Position numbers and translations under genes: made by a program
Shown: piece by piece, positions 32,492 to 45,110 of the stretch
Layout of the letters: each line of letters begins with the position of its first letter
How positions within the stretch are numbered: the first letter of the stretch is position 1
Assembly (NCBI RefSeq): GCF_901000735.1
Contig: NC_081549.1
Coordinates: 310,001 to 374,000 of the forward strand
Direction of reading: 5' to 3'
Origin: Corylus avellana
Lineage: Eukaryota; Streptophyta; Magnoliopsida; Fagales; Betulaceae
Length of the DNA stretch: 64,000 nucleotides
The notes under the pieces: model-generated
What the model saw: the letters and a program-made list of their open reading frames with translations, nothing else
The model's database searches: none
What the model was told of the DNA's origin: nothing

Positions 32492-33000
32492 GATGGGCAG
32501 CGCCAATAGAAGGGTGGCTCAAGAGTTAAGACCAATTGCGATGTGGCCTTGGACTCCACCAAAGGTATCGTGAGAGTGGGTATATATCGTGGTGAAAGAT
32601 CACTGTGGCCGATTCATTGCTGCGAAGTATGTATCTTTCCGAGGCTATCTTGAACCAGCAGCGGTGGAGGCCATGGCTGCCTTCCATGCAGTTACGTTTA
32701 GCAAATCTATGGGTATCACGCAAATGTCTTTAGAAGGGGATGCCATGATTTGCCGGTATTACCTCAGCGACAACCCAAACAACTCGGTATGGCCATATTG
32801 TAGACGACATGAAACTGATTTTGTATTCTTTTCCTGATTGAAAAATGTTGTTACGTTGGTTGTGAGGCCAATTGTGTGGCACATGCCTTGGCCAAGGAAG
32901 CCTGTAAACACATCATTGATAGGGCCTCGATAAGTGATGTTCTAGGTTCGATTCGTGATATTGTTTTGACCAAACAAACTAGTTTGTCTTCTCTTTGATT
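32492..33000 (+). pseudogene. Broken LINE RNase H domain, second copy
   Basis: Counterpart of 13382-13871 with more lesions: an insertion before the WLKT...NCD segment, a duplicated GTATCGTG stretch near 32565-32590, and loss of codons after GDAM. It retains HCGRFIAAKYVSFRGYLEP, AMAAFHAVTF and, in another frame, CVAHALAKEACKHIID. It cannot encode a working enzyme. Confidence 0.75.
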
Positions 33001-33299
33001 AAAGAAATATCATATATTATCTTTCAAAAAATAATAAAATGCATAGACGAATAATTTTACACATTACACTTTTATTTCATTTATTGACATGATAAAGCTA
33101 ATCGGCCATTAATAACTAATTAATAATACCACATCCATAAAATAAGATAAAAAGTAAAATAAAAATGTTTTTCTTCAATCTTCATGATATATGCACTCAC
33201 TATTTCGAAAGTCAGTAATGTTGATTTCTTCTGCTTTAAATTATGAGTTTTACTTTAAAAAAAATAGAACTAAGGGGGTAGTGTAGTAATTTAGAGGCG

Positions 33300-33687
33300 T
33301 GATCTCTAATTTAAAAAGCGCGCAGGCCCTGAAACCCTAACTGTGGTTGCTTTCTGTTGGCTCTAGCCGCAAAACCCTCTCTCCCTTCCTCCCTTCCTTC
33401 TTCCCTGTGTTCAGATTGGATTGTTTGTGTGTTCAGATTGGATTGTTTGTGTGTTCAATCTGGATTGTTTGTGTGAATGCCTCATAGAGTAGCCGTATGA
33501 ATTTAATCTGTTGATTTCGATTTCATAGCTTGGCTTAGTTAAGGGGCAGATATCAATTTTTGAGTTTTCAAAAGCAATGGCCGCTTTGACGGGATTCTTG
33601 GGACTGCTTCGTCTTTCCCATCAATCGTCCCCCAATCGGCCTTTGACATCTCTTCTTCTTCTTCTTCTTCTTCTTCTTCTTCGTTAG
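33300..33687 (+). pseudogene. Gene 5'-end fragment, second copy
   Basis: The ATG at 33577 gives MAALTGFLGLLRLSHQSS, a longer Leu run from an expanded CTT repeat, then TAG at 33685, so only 36 codons remain. The leader again has AAACCCTAA and CT-rich sequence, with an extra copy of the TTCAGATTGGATTGTTTGTG unit. The early stop supports the view that this is not a functional gene. Confidence 0.4.
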
Positions 33688-33957
33688 GGTGTTTTTTTTT
33701 TAAAAAAAAAAAAATGAAATTTTTAATTAAGATATCTCTTTCCCATATCTGTTTGTGTTGGTTGCCTCCAGAATAACTAAACGGTGATTAAAAATACGAT
33801 GCCGTTTGGTTCAGACAGGGGCACACAGTAAGTAATCCGAATCCGTTTGAGGGAAAGGAACGCCTTTCTTAGGCTCTTCATGTTCCTTTCCTATACAGCT
33901 TCTGAGCTTCGGATGTATATTTTTCTTCCCCTCTCCTCTGTTCACAATATTAATAAT

Positions 33958-33986
33958 CTTCAATAGGCATTTTCTGCCTATTGAAG
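33958..33986. repeat. Perfect 12-bp hairpin, second copy
   Basis: Same CTTCAATAGGCA / TGCCTATTGAAG arms and TTTTC loop as at 14809-14837. Confidence 0.6.
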
Positions 33987-34019
33987 AGGGGTGGAAAAGG
34001 AAGTCTAAAAGTATTATTC

Positions 34020-34340
34020 TAAAACTTTATTTGGCTCCTGAGTTTTTACTCAATTTTACAGACTCTTTTGAAATTTCGAATCTCTCATTTTAAATTCTTA
34101 AACTTTTCATTACTCCCAATTAGTTCATTTTCGTTAATTTTAACTGTTAAAAATACAAAAAAAAATTAAAATGTCATTGATTTTCATTTTTTTAAAATAA
34201 AAAAACGAATTTTATACAAAAGTCAGAAGTATAAACGTTATGTAATGTTTAAAATATGACGAAATGGTTTACATTAAAAATAATTGAAAGTTTAAAGTTT
34301 AAAGGGTAAAAGTAAAATTTTTTTTAAAATAAATGGTAAA
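34020..34340. mobile_element. Imperfect inverted repeat, second copy
   Basis: Counterpart of 14876-15240 with many substitutions and indels. The arms around TTAAATTCTTAAACTTTTCA and GAAAGTTTAAAGTTTAAAGG are still partly complementary. Confidence 0.4.
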
Positions 34341-34954
34341 TTTTAAAGACTAAAATGGAAGAAGGAGGTTCTCCCACCCTATAATGCATATAAATATGCT
34401 AGGTTGGTTCAATACGATGCTTATAATCGACCAACAACAATAAATTATAAATATATAGGTAAAGGTAACAAATCATTATAGCTTGTCCACAGGTACCTTC
34501 ATAAGGAAGTGTTCTATTGTCTGATTATTGTCCTTTTAAAGTTATCTTTTATCATATAATATGTCATGATACATCACATCAAACAAAAAAATAAAAAGCA
34601 CCCTAAATGGAGTTATACTTTCTTTCTTTTTTGGGTTAAGTACAGGTCTTGCTTTTTCTTTCTTTTCAGTCTCAAATTGGCCTTATAATATATATTATTT
34701 TTTATAAAAAAATAAACACATCAAACAAAACTATTAACGCTACATTTACAATTATTTTATAACTTATTGACATGTGTTAGCATATAATTTGAGTCATGTT
34801 AATTACTAAAAAAAATCGCTCTCTAGTCAGATGCTAACCCGTGTCAATAAGCTGTTAAAAATTTGTAAATCTCAAAATTTTCCAAAGAAAAGAGAGAAAT
34901 ATAACCAAATTACTATAAAAATATACAACTAATCCAAATAAGATTCTAATCCAA

Positions 34955-35167
34955 TCATTTGTCCTCATCCCCTTCTGAATCTTTTGCTATTGGAAATGTT
35001 TCTTGTTGGTTCAACGTAGCAGCACATGAGAAAGCAGCCAATGAATGATCAGAACGTTGCACCCAACACATAATTCCAATAGGGCCAATCACATCATCTA
35101 CTTCATAATGAACCCTTGTTGAGATAATTGTTCGGCCTGCATCACTGCATAAATCAGGGGGGCACAT
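34955..35167 (-). CDS. Uncharacterised small ORF, second copy, 70 aa
   Basis: Same frame as 15877-16089 with a single amino-acid change (Ser for Pro in the AAF.CAAT segment). No family recognised. It is listed because the frame survives in both copies. Confidence 0.25.
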   Translation of the reverse strand: MCPPDLCSDAGRTIISTRVHYEVDDVIGPIGIMCWVQRSDHSLAAFSCAATLNQQETFPIAKDSEGDEDK

Positions 35168-35493
35168 TTTCTCTAGTGGGGTCGTGACTAAATAAATTTC
35201 ATTTGTTTGGATGGACTGTTCGTTCAATCAGTCAGAGTCACCGAGTCACCTCCTTTCATGGCAACTGGCGTGTTAAAAATATCTGCGAGGGGGTTTGTGG
35301 AAGAAATTCAATTCAATTAGTTAGGCATCTATATTACCCAATTGGCCTTCATTTTTGATTAAGACCACCGAAAGTGATGCTTCCACGATAAATTTTGCAT
35401 TTACGTACCATTATGGGAGACATTAAAGAATGTGAGGCGGCAATTATGTAAGAATAAATTTATCAAATTCATGAAAAGATTCAACGCTGTCAA

Positions 35494-35539
<46 letters not shown>

Positions 35540-35703
35540 TATGGCTGAGAGAACACCTAACATTTCTCAATTCCTATAGATCTCAAAGATATAAATTAAA
35601 ATAAATAAATAAATAATATGTGAACTATTTTATTGAAATGAGAATAAAAGTTCCCAAAGACTTCACCAGACAAGAATTAATTATTTAAATTAATATTTTA
35701 ACA

Positions 35704-36040
35704 AGTAATGCTATATATTATACCATTATTTCAAATGCTGACATGTCATTGCTAATTCACCCTTAGATCAGCTCTTCTTAATGAGTAATGCTATATTTTC
35801 TACATCTACATCTTACCCTTATTTTATTGGGCTGGTGTGATAGTGTCATGGAACCTTTATTTTTTTTTGTTTTTTGAACGAGATTGGATAGTCATTTTCA
35901 TTGTGTCACATTAGCGTATCGAGATCAAGATGGAGTGTAGAATGTAACATTACCAAAAAAAAAAAAAAAAAAAAACTATGGGTGAATGAAAAATACCGTA
36001 TTAGTGTAGTAAGATAGCAGTGAAATATATAGCATTACTA
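35704..36040. mobile_element. MITE with 13-bp terminal repeats and 10-bp target duplication
   Basis: Terminal inverted repeats AGTAATGCTATAT (35704-35716) and ATATAGCATTACT (36027-36039) match exactly. TATTTTAACA flanks it on both sides (35694-35703 and 36041-36050), a 10-bp target-site duplication that fits a Mutator-like MITE. A second AGTAATGCTA-type element (about 35784-35954) followed by a long A run sits inside it, so it is nested. Contig 2 ends within the left part of the same element at 16667. Confidence 0.75.
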
Positions 36041-36050
36041 TATTTTAACA

Positions 36051-36724
36051 CCCACCTTATCAATGTCACATAAGAAATGTTCACTTATGATAAGATCAAT
36101 GGCCACTATTTCCATAGGAATGTGATATCATATTAATAAAATTAACACAAACTGAACATTTAACAAAAAAAAAAAAAAAATTACAATAAGTTTGTTTCAA
36201 ATTCAGTAATTTAAAAGGGCTGCTTAGCTAGTTCTCTGCAGACAGACAATCACACAACACACCACAATAGACACTGTGCAGTGCTCCAATTAGATCGCAT
36301 TACATAAAACCAAAATATCAGCAGTCGGATATGGATATGGATATGTATGACCATAAGGATTCGACAATACAAAGAGGATTCGGAATCTATACATATGGCC
36401 CATAAGGATAGGATAGAGATTCTCAACAATTTTGTTGTTTGAATTGTCAGTAATTTGAGCAGCAAATGTGAGAGTCTTATGAGTCCAATCTGTTGGAACA
36501 AATGCGAGGGCAACCTAGGACTTATTCCGGCAAATAGACCCATAAGAGCTCTATCACATACTACACGGATTACTAGCAATTCGGATTAAAAATTGCTGAA
36601 GATCCGGATATGGCACATACAGTTTATTTACAAACGACCTTATGCAAATATGGTAGAATTAACATGGCAATTCAATCTGATGGTTGAGTCTTAGGAAGGA
36701 CCAGAATTGCTTGGAGGCAGTGCT
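36051..36724. other. Spacer and 3' region of the DUF6821-like gene
   Basis: No coding region supported. It contains A runs near 36165-36180 and TATGGA repeats near 36327-36350. The right end should be the 3' UTR of the minus-strand gene. Confidence 0.5.
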
Positions 36725-37990
36725 TTAAAGACCATCATAGTAACCACCAAAAGTGATCTGAGCTCTGGCCATGGGAACTCCTCTTGCTGCTGATATTACT
36801 TCATTCAATTTGGTTGCGCGGTGCACCACTTGCTTAATTCTCTGCAATCACAATTGGGGTCAGCTCAGCTCAAACACCCAAATGGAGCAGCAAGAAACTA
36901 TTTCAATGCATCCCCTTTTTGTTTAAGCTGCTAAGAAATTATGTTACTGTTGGATTTGAATATGTCAACTAGTATGCACAGCTAGTAAAACCTCCTATAA
37001 TCAATGATCAGGATTTGCTTTCTGATTGAGATGATACTATTTCTTTTCAAAGTAATTTTTAATTGAAGGAAGAAACCACAGGGCTAGCACCAATTCTGAC
37101 ATATATACGCAAATACGGCTCAAACATATAGAAAGTGTGGTATTTGATGACATGACAACACAGAGAGACAGAGAAAGCAAAACTAAATAGGTGACAAGAA
37201 TTTGAAGGAGTACAGGAAAGTTGCTGACCTTGTCATCAGTGTAGATCTGGAACCGAAACTTCTGGTTCTGCTGGTGTTGTTTGTTTCTTTGGTGGCTTCC
37301 AAAGAATATAATACAGATTGTAGCAGCAGCAACACCAAAAGAGCAAATAGCTCCAATCCCAGTCAAGCTCCACTTCCATATGTTCAGCCTACCATTAGTC
37401 TCTTCCCAAGAGACCTCCTCTTTGTTGCTATCACAATCAATGTCTATGCTGCTTTTCTTGCCCATTGCCATATCTTTCTCAATTTTCATTCTTGGGGAGG
37501 TTTTACTCTCCAAGGCCTCACTTTTTTCCTCAAATTGAAGCGTTCCCGTTTCGATTTGAGGCAAAAACCCCCTAGCACCAGACTTTGGGGAGTCCATTTT
37601 CATGTCGACAAATTCATTTTCCTTCATTTTGAAGAAAACTTGTGAAACCGAGTCTTGATCAGCATCCATAGCTTTGATTCTTTCAGTGATAACAGCTGAT
37701 GGCAAAACACTGACTTCAATAGGAACCTTAGCGATGCCCTTCACCAGATCATCCTCCCGGGCCTTGCCGCCACCGCCACTTGTTGGTTCCCAATCAATTG
37801 GAAGTGGTACAACTTGACCTGGAGGTTCCATGACTTTCCTAGAATTTGGAGATGGGCATATGAAGTAATCCATGTTGAAAACAGTTTTTGGATCAGAATT
37901 ACGTTTGCCCGAGAAAACCCTTTTCTCACCATCTTCATGGAAATCAAGGAACGCATCATCAGGGAGGTACTCCCACTCATCAAGATCCAT
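36725..37990 (-). CDS. DUF6821-like single-pass membrane protein, 292 aa
   Basis: Minus strand, two exons: 37990-37229 (254 codons, starts MDLDEWEYLPDDAFLDF) and 36841-36725 (38 codons plus TAA). The intron at 37228-36842 has GT...AG ends and phase 0. The first 200 residues are acidic and low in order. RLNIWKWSLTGIGAICSFGV begins the conserved plant block, with one hydrophobic segment at about 208-231, a His/Gln-rich stretch, then FRFQIYTDDK. Exon 2 adds the amphipathic RIKQVVHRATKLNEVISA and ends ITFGGYYDGL, the typical C-terminus of this plant-specific family as I recall it. Its function is not known. The two exons together match the expected family end, so I consider the model complete. 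Confidence 0.85.
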
Positions 37991-40746
37991 TTCCTGTGAG
38001 GATTTTTGGGAATGGTAGATGATGGTTGAAATAGGAGGTTTGAGGGGGGTTTTGAAAACGTGGGTGTTGAATTATTGGATCAAAGAAGGTGGCTTTCATG
38101 GAGTTTAGCGTGGATTTTCCATGACTAGTGAGAGGAGGCCACCGCCGTGGTGTCCTCTTGCTCTTGGAGTGAAGATTCAACCCTCAAGCAATGGGGGGTA
38201 TATGACATGTTCCGAATACTTATCCATCCTAAAGGTGACAAATTGATGATGGGCCAGTAGGGACCCGCCTAGGAAGGAGAATGCCCTCTTTGATGATATT
38301 TATTTTCTTTTGTTTAATCGGCCAATCCCTTGCAATTATTATTTGTTATTATTTTTTTTCTATTTTCTTCCTTTATCCTATATTCTTAGTTCTCTTTTTT
38401 TTTTAAAAAAAAAAAAATCATTCTTTAAGAATATATTATCTAATATGAAAAATGTGATAGAGATTTCAACAATTTTATTGTCTAAATTGTTAATAATTTA
38501 GATAATAAATATAACAAAATATTTATAGAATTCATCTATTTCAGCAAGTTTCGGACAACTCATCCATTTGTTAGGATAAGTAGACTCCAACTAACAATCG
38601 AAGCAACAAATTACTGAAAATCCGGATATCAAAAATAATAATATCCTAAAAGAATGTTGATTGATTCAAAGCCAAGTAAGGTAAATGAAAGAATTGTTGT
38701 TTTGAATAAAGTAAAAAGCAAATTATTAAAAAAATGTCGGAATAAAATAAAAAAGTAACAAAATGAGATGGAGGAAAATAATATGAAATTTAATTTAAGT
38801 TTGATTACAATAATGTGAGTTTGGATGAAAGTGAACTCAATAGATTACGTTCAAAATAGGGTGAGAAAGAGCTCTAAGGTTCTTGTAGACACGTGTAGAG
38901 TCTAGAGTCTAGAGTCTAGAGAGAGAGAGAGGCTTCTACTTTGAAGAGATGTGTTTGTTGGTTTTCCTCTGAGAGGGGAAGAAGAAAAGGAGCTTCGGAC
39001 GGTTGCTTGTTGGAGTTGGCTTGGAATGATAATGATGGGGGTTGGGTTGGGTTGCGGAAGGGAAAAGGGCAAAGGTGAAAGTGAAAGCCCCATTCGTATT
39101 CTATACAACTGTCCATGGGTTGGTATCTTTATCTTTCTTTTCTTTTATTTTATTTTATTATATTTGTTGTTGAAATATATCATGACAGATTTGGATGAAT
39201 ATCCTCACGTTTCTTTCAATTTGTGAGAATTATAAATGTTTGTAAAAAATTATATGTATTTTTTAATATACTGAATTGAAAAAAATAAAAAAACTTTATT
39301 TTTTGTGGATTTGAGGTGGCAAAATTACACAATTGAATAGAGAAATTACCCTTGCTTGAGAGGACACGAAATCTAAGCATTAATAATAATAAATAAATAA
39401 ATAAATTATAGCTTAGTTAGAGAAGCATCCACAGCAATGAATCAAGCATGACAAAGCATACATGATTGAGTATAAAATAATAATAATAATAATAATAAAA
39501 ATGCCAAATATCAGAAGTAGATTAAGTTTCATCCACCTTCAATTTTCTCACATTTAATGTAATACACTGAATTAAAAGATATATATATATTTTTTAAATG
39601 TGAAGTTGAGATATATATTAAAATATGGAGCATCATAATCCATGGTTTTAGCGCTTATTCTAGAGTCTTTTTGCCTACATTTTATAGAATTGGTTTCCAT
39701 TGACATTGAGTTCCCCCCCAACTAGAATATGTTTCCCTTGAAAGGAAAATACTTACGGAGTCAATTTAGGGCTATTCATATGCCCAAACACGTCATAAAG
39801 AAGAGCCTTAAATTGTGATTACGTGGAATTGCAACAAACCAAGTAGCACTGTAAACGTGGACACTGACTGTGCTGAAAACGTGAAAAGGTTGCTGATGTA
39901 ATAGAGTGGCCCACCTAACCTAACCTAAGCATAGCGTAGTTGGGATCTTTTTTCTTCAGCCTATGCAATGCAATCAATATAAAGGAAATTCATCGGTGCT
40001 AGTAATAGTATCCAACCAAACTAACATTCTACCTTACGAAGTGCATGACCGGCGCAGGTGAATCATTCTCTCACAATTGCTTGCCCATGGGTGTAGTGTA
40101 CGAATGCGATAAAAAAATTAAAAAAAAAAAAAAAAAAATGGTTTACGTAGATGTTGAAAAACATAACCAACCATTTCACTTGGATGATTTGAAAATGCTC
40201 TAAGATCCCCAATTTCTTGCCAAGAAATGGAGCAGAGAATGAGAACGTGAGTGGTAGACCAAATACTCGAATTACCCAGAGTGCTTCAGGCACCCTGGAA
40301 CTGCACCTTCCCAGAAATCTCAGTCCGGGTATTTGACCCATCAATTAGATTGGCAACATAAAAGCCCCCCCGACAATTTATCACTCCTTTTGTATTACAC
40401 TAATGACTAGAACGCAGTAGAGAGAGAGAGAGAGAGAGAGAGAGGTTAATATGCTTACATTGAACAGATGTTTAGAGTAGAGATGTTCTTCCGAGTGACA
40501 AGTATTTTACACAAAAAGAAAGCTGTTCTCAAATTTACATTCTTGTTTGCTTCCTCCAAAAAACCCAACTCAAACAAGGATAACAGCTTCAGCTATATCA
40601 CTAAGGGTAAAAATTTGGGGGCACAGAGAGAGAGAGAGATGACTATCTGCCCCAGTGCATCACAGCAGTTTATATTTATACTATTGTGATCGATAAGAGC
40701 TCTTTTCTACCCTCAACTTGACTTGAACAAGACTGTAACTTCCACC
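37991..40746. other. Spacer between the DUF6821-like and reductase-like genes
   Basis: The first 200 bp should hold the leader and promoter of the DUF6821-like gene. The rest is AT-rich with a poly-T/poly-A stretch (38393-38417), three TAGAGTC repeats running into GA dinucleotides (38896-38930), a TAA run (39478-39499) and a GA run (40420-40444). I see no gene that I can support. Confidence 0.5.
40420..40444. repeat. (GA)n microsatellite
   Basis: Uninterrupted AG dinucleotides, about 25 bp, some 300 bp downstream of the reductase-like gene stop codon. Confidence 0.9.
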
Positions 40747-41930
40747 TTAAGATGATGATGATGATGATGATGATCTAGCTGATGAAGATTCACCCAAAGC
40801 GACAGAAGCCAAGGAAGAAGCCCAAACCCGGGCATTCTTTGCACCTTCGTGGAAGTTCCTGGTCTTGCTTAGTCTCAGCTTGGTCCATACCCCCCTCATA
40901 TCAATCAAGTGAACAATACGGCCCATTATTTGGCTTGTCTCACCAAATATTTCCAACTTGAAATGGGGAATATATATGACCCAAAATGCTTTGAGACGAG
41001 ATAACACCCGTGGGAATATGCATACAAGTAACCTCAAGCACAGGAACAATATAGAGAATGCCAAGTAGGGTTCCCTCTTTATGATCTCTTTTGGTGACAA
41101 ACTATTCCATGACAGGAAAATGGATTTTCCACCACTCTCCAAGCTGATTGGTTGATCCTCAGCAAAATACTGAACTGGTTCAAGGCCTGAAATGCATAAA
41201 TCACATCATGACGTTTATCTTAGAAACCAACTTCAAGTCATGAGAACTGCAAGGCACAGATCCTCGCAAAGGGGTTGAGATCCCCTTTCTTTTTTTTATA
41301 CTCTCTTCTTACTTTTTGGATGTTTGAGAGAGAGAAGAGGGGGGGTTGGAAAACCATTTTCGGAGTAGGACAGAAAGAAAAAAGCAGCAATTGGACCATG
41401 CGCCACAAATATGCATATATGCATTATTCATGTAACATTGCAAAGAGTAATGATAGATGTAACTTGAACTCAACCCTGCATGTGTGTACTGAGTAGGCAT
41501 ATAAATACATACATAAATAAATAAAACATATATTTTTTTGTTTAGGAGAACCTTACCTGTGGTCTTCTTATAAAATTGCACGAGGGAAGCGAGATTTTTT
41601 GGACCCCGATATCGCACCCTTGATGTCCCATTTACCATTAATATGGAAGGCAAGCTATGGATTCCATATCTTGAAAATATGCTGCAAAACAACATGCAAA
41701 ACTCAAATGAATAGCAGACAAAGAATAAAAGCTCACATGTGTACACATTAAAACATTGCCAACAGAATATTGGTGTCTCTCAGCGACTTTAATGAAAGTT
41801 CTCAGAGAACCTTGTGTCCTTTAGGTTTCTTGGTCAGATAGGTATTATCGTCCAGGTTTCCTTAGAGGAGGTCAATTGCATACAGTTGGACTTCCACATC
41901 ATAATTTCAAATTCATTTTAACAAGCCAAA

Positions 41931-41964
<34 letters not shown>

Positions 41965-44900
41965 TTCATTCAACCCTTTCTTCTTCGAATTAAACCCTGA
42001 ACCACTTGCCCAAAAGAAAGAGGAAAAAAAAAAATTATTCCTGAATTTAAGACCTATTCCTACACCTCACCCTTTAATCAAGTCAGCCACAACCCAATTA
42101 TATTTCAGGAAATGCTTCCAAGAAGATATGATCATGATTACCAAGGCCATAAATTTACCTAAATCTAATTAAACTGTCATGCCCTTACTTATCTATTGCA
42201 TGTCTCTGGGAAATTATATTATTTTAAGGCAAACGCAAAGTACAATCAATATTTTGCCAGGAACATTTGCTTCTTAGAAGCTCTAGCAATTTTCAACTAG
42301 CCCATGAAACTACTAACAAAAGAAGGAAATGGTTTCAACCCACAATGATAATATAAGAAAAGAAGCAGGTCAAGTAAGTGGCATCATACCTTGGCATGGC
42401 TGAAGATTTCTCAACCATCAAATGTTCTATCTGAGGGAACATGGAATTCAGTGTTTCATATGTTGGAAGCACACTGCGAGAAAATGGGCACCAAGAAGCA
42501 TAGAAAAGTACAGATGAATATTCATTCCTCCGCTTGGAAGTCAAAGCTCTATCAAGGAAGTCTCCATCCACCTGAAGATAAAAAGATATAGATAAAGACG
42601 TGCCCTCTTTTTTCAAAAAATAGTACATAGTAACAAGTCTTCACTCCTGACTAAGAACAAGCAGGTCATACAATTCTTCAATCATCATACCATTACATCA
42701 ATGAGAACTGCTATACACACTCTCACTCCCACATTTCAAAGTGCACCTCCATCTTAGTTTGGAAGAAAACTCTATCCCTCTTGACCCTACCTACTAGGAT
42801 TAGAAATCCTTTTTTTGTACATATAGGTAAATGGAATTCATTAAAAAGCGGAAAGGCACAATCTAAGTACACAAGAAGTATACAAGAGAAACACCTACCA
42901 GAATAAGAAAACATATCTAGAAATCAACTAGGATTAGGAATACTAATTTGACTAATAAAATAAAACCCTAATAGAACACAATAAAAGACCAACTTGGATT
43001 CAATAAATAAATAAACGAATCCAAGAAACTCAGAAACTCAGAAACTCCTAGAAAGTTCTAGAGTTGACCTAAGAATCAAAATAGGCTTAATGTGCAGGTA
43101 TTGCGGAAAATTACATATATGCTCGTCATCACCAAAATATCCATAACTTATGAAATAAAATCCAAATTGAATCCTAGTGACTTGCAATTTAAAACCATAA
43201 AAGACTACTCTCATCCAATATTACAGGTGAGTCCCACACATGAAGAACTCTAAGTTGCAAAAATTCAAAATCACTCCAAAGACATCAACTTGACCCTTAT
43301 CCAGGGTTACATTAAGTACTTTGTTGCACACAGGATTTGATCACAACAGTTCATCAACTCAAGTTTTAAAAGAGTCATTTAATAAAAGATGAAATAAGAA
43401 ATCCTAAGATAAATAAATAGTTCATTTGAACAAAAAAGATAACAGATTCCAATGAAAACACTACATGGCAACATATTGGGCTTGTTTGGTACCGATGGGA
43501 TATTCAAATAGCCCATCAAGCATCAACAAATATCAACTTAACAATAAAACAACATTAGAATGGGAGAAAAAAAAGAGTAAAGGGTGTGTTTAGAGCTTTC
43601 CCATTCACCTATCTAACCCATGAGTAGTAGGGTACTTAAGGAAAGACACAAAAATATGAAACCACAATACTTACATAACCTCCACATTTATGTGGGAAGG
43701 GGGGTTGTGTGGAACTATCCCGCTTAACCCCTTCACTAGTGACTGCTACAGTTTCCTAACCACTAAGTTTCACTGCGCATCATAAGGCAGCAGAGATGTT
43801 TGCCTATTGTCTTTGGACCCATAAGTAACACAGGTAGGCTGAGGTTATGGGTTCATTCCCTAATGTGTGGAATGAGTTGTTCACCGATCAAAAAAGACAA
43901 GTAATGCAGAGGAGATGTTCCACACATCTAGTATTGAAGCCTACCAGCTGGGGTTCCAACAGATGTTATCTTGTTGCAAATCATCAGGAAAGAATGATTT
44001 CAGTCATTCAAATTTTAATTTTGGACAATAGAACAAAACCTTCAAACAATAGTAGACCAAATAAGGTAATATAATTGATTTGAATGGACCTTTCAGGTGC
44101 CAAAAACTTTCATAACAAGTGGTAGAAGGATGATTATCAACATTGATATTGAATGGGAATATTCCATAAAGAGATAAACAAGACAACAACTTCATCCACA
44201 ATTCTTAACTGTCTCGAGCAGCATCAAATCTTCTGCAACCTAAACTACACCCACACATCATGCTGCAACAGTAAGTGCTAAAATAAAGTATGTCATTTTT
44301 GCATACTATTTTCCCACGTCATTTTTTTTCCTACCCATCGTGTCTATCAATAGTCCATAGAGCTAGAAAGCCTAGAATGGACCCCAAAAATGTGTCTCAA
44401 ATACTTTTCCAGCAGCTAAAATCCTGATATAATCACCAAACCTTGCAACTTAAACTAACAATTATTTTTCTCCCACTCTCTTACTGGCAAACTGTTTGCT
44501 TAATACTATATATGCCAACCAAAGCTTACCCTAAAAAAATTTACATTTCATGCCCCACCTAGCACATTGAGAAAACCACAAACTATATCAAGTATATACT
44601 ACTGCCGACCCGTGTTATTCTCCAAACTTGACACCACAATCTCTACCACACAAAATTAAAACCCAATACCCTCAACAAGAAAATACACCAGCCCTTTGCA
44701 TCGGAACCTCTAAAGGACAGGGAAAAAAAAAAAAACGAGAAAAATCACCCAAGATCAAGCCCGAATCCCCAGAACCCAACAAATCAACAAATCACATCCA
44801 GCATCTAGAAAATGAATATCTACAATCACTACCAAGATTACGACAATAACCAAACAAATAAACAAAAACATAATTCAAAATAAACAAACTTACGCCGAAA

Positions 44901-45110
44901 TGAAAGCGGAAATGTGAAAACAAAAGGAAAGAAAACCAGAAAGCATACCTGTAGAGGTGGGTTAGGGGAGATCCCAAGAGGGCATTGGGATTGATGGGCG
45001 TAGAGAAAGAAATTCGATTCCTTAGGGCACAAAGCCGAAGACGAAGACACGAACCGCAGCGAAGACAAGACGGTGATGTAGAAAAACAAAAGAAAAGAAG
45101 AAACAGCCAT
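40747..45110 (-). CDS. 5'-adenylylsulfate reductase-like (APRL5/7-type) thioredoxin-fold protein, 302 aa
   Basis: Four exons on the minus strand: 45110-44949, 42571-42390, 41681-41557 and 41186-40747, all with GT-AG introns and matching phases; total 303 codons with stop. The ATG at 45110 starts a signal peptide (MAVSSFLLFFYITVLSSLRF). The thioredoxin-like domain spans about 55-157 with WCPFS at 81-85, so the active site is CxxS, with one Cys. A membrane segment lies at about 197-216 (LAFSILFLCLRLLVCIF) and the C-terminus ends in a Ser run. Length and layout fit Arabidopsis APRL5 and APRL7 (about 300 aa). These proteins lack the PAPS-reductase domain, so despite the name they should not reduce APS; a secretory-pathway redox or chaperone role is inferred. 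Intron 1 (2.4 kb) carries a LINE tail. Confidence 0.9.
41932..41960. repeat. (GA)n microsatellite in intron 2 of the reductase-like gene
   Basis: AG dinucleotide run of about 28 bp. Confidence 0.9.
42808..42926 (-). mobile_element. 5'-truncated LINE tail in intron 1 of the reductase-like gene
   Basis: Read on the minus strand it encodes CILLVYLDCAFPLFNEFHLP and ends in an A run (T run at 42810-42816 on the plus strand), the usual 3' end of plant L1-type LINEs. Flanks ACTAGGATTAGAAAT (42793-42807) and ACTAGGATTAGGAAT (42927-42941) are a 15-bp target duplication with one mismatch. The insert is only about 119 bp, typical of aborted reverse transcription. Confidence 0.75.

Noticed and set aside
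37202..37645. 147-codon plus-strand frame within the DUF6821-like gene
   Set aside because: Antisense to the recognised coding exon and without similarity to anything I know.
40063..40344. 93-codon minus-strand frame between genes
   Set aside because: Ends in a long Phe run from an A/T tract, begins without a convincing ATG context, and shows no conserved domain.
43790..43860. B-box-like GGGTTCATTCCC in the large intron of the reductase-like gene
   Set aside because: No matching A box at the right distance and no A tail or target duplication, so neither tRNA nor SINE can be supported.
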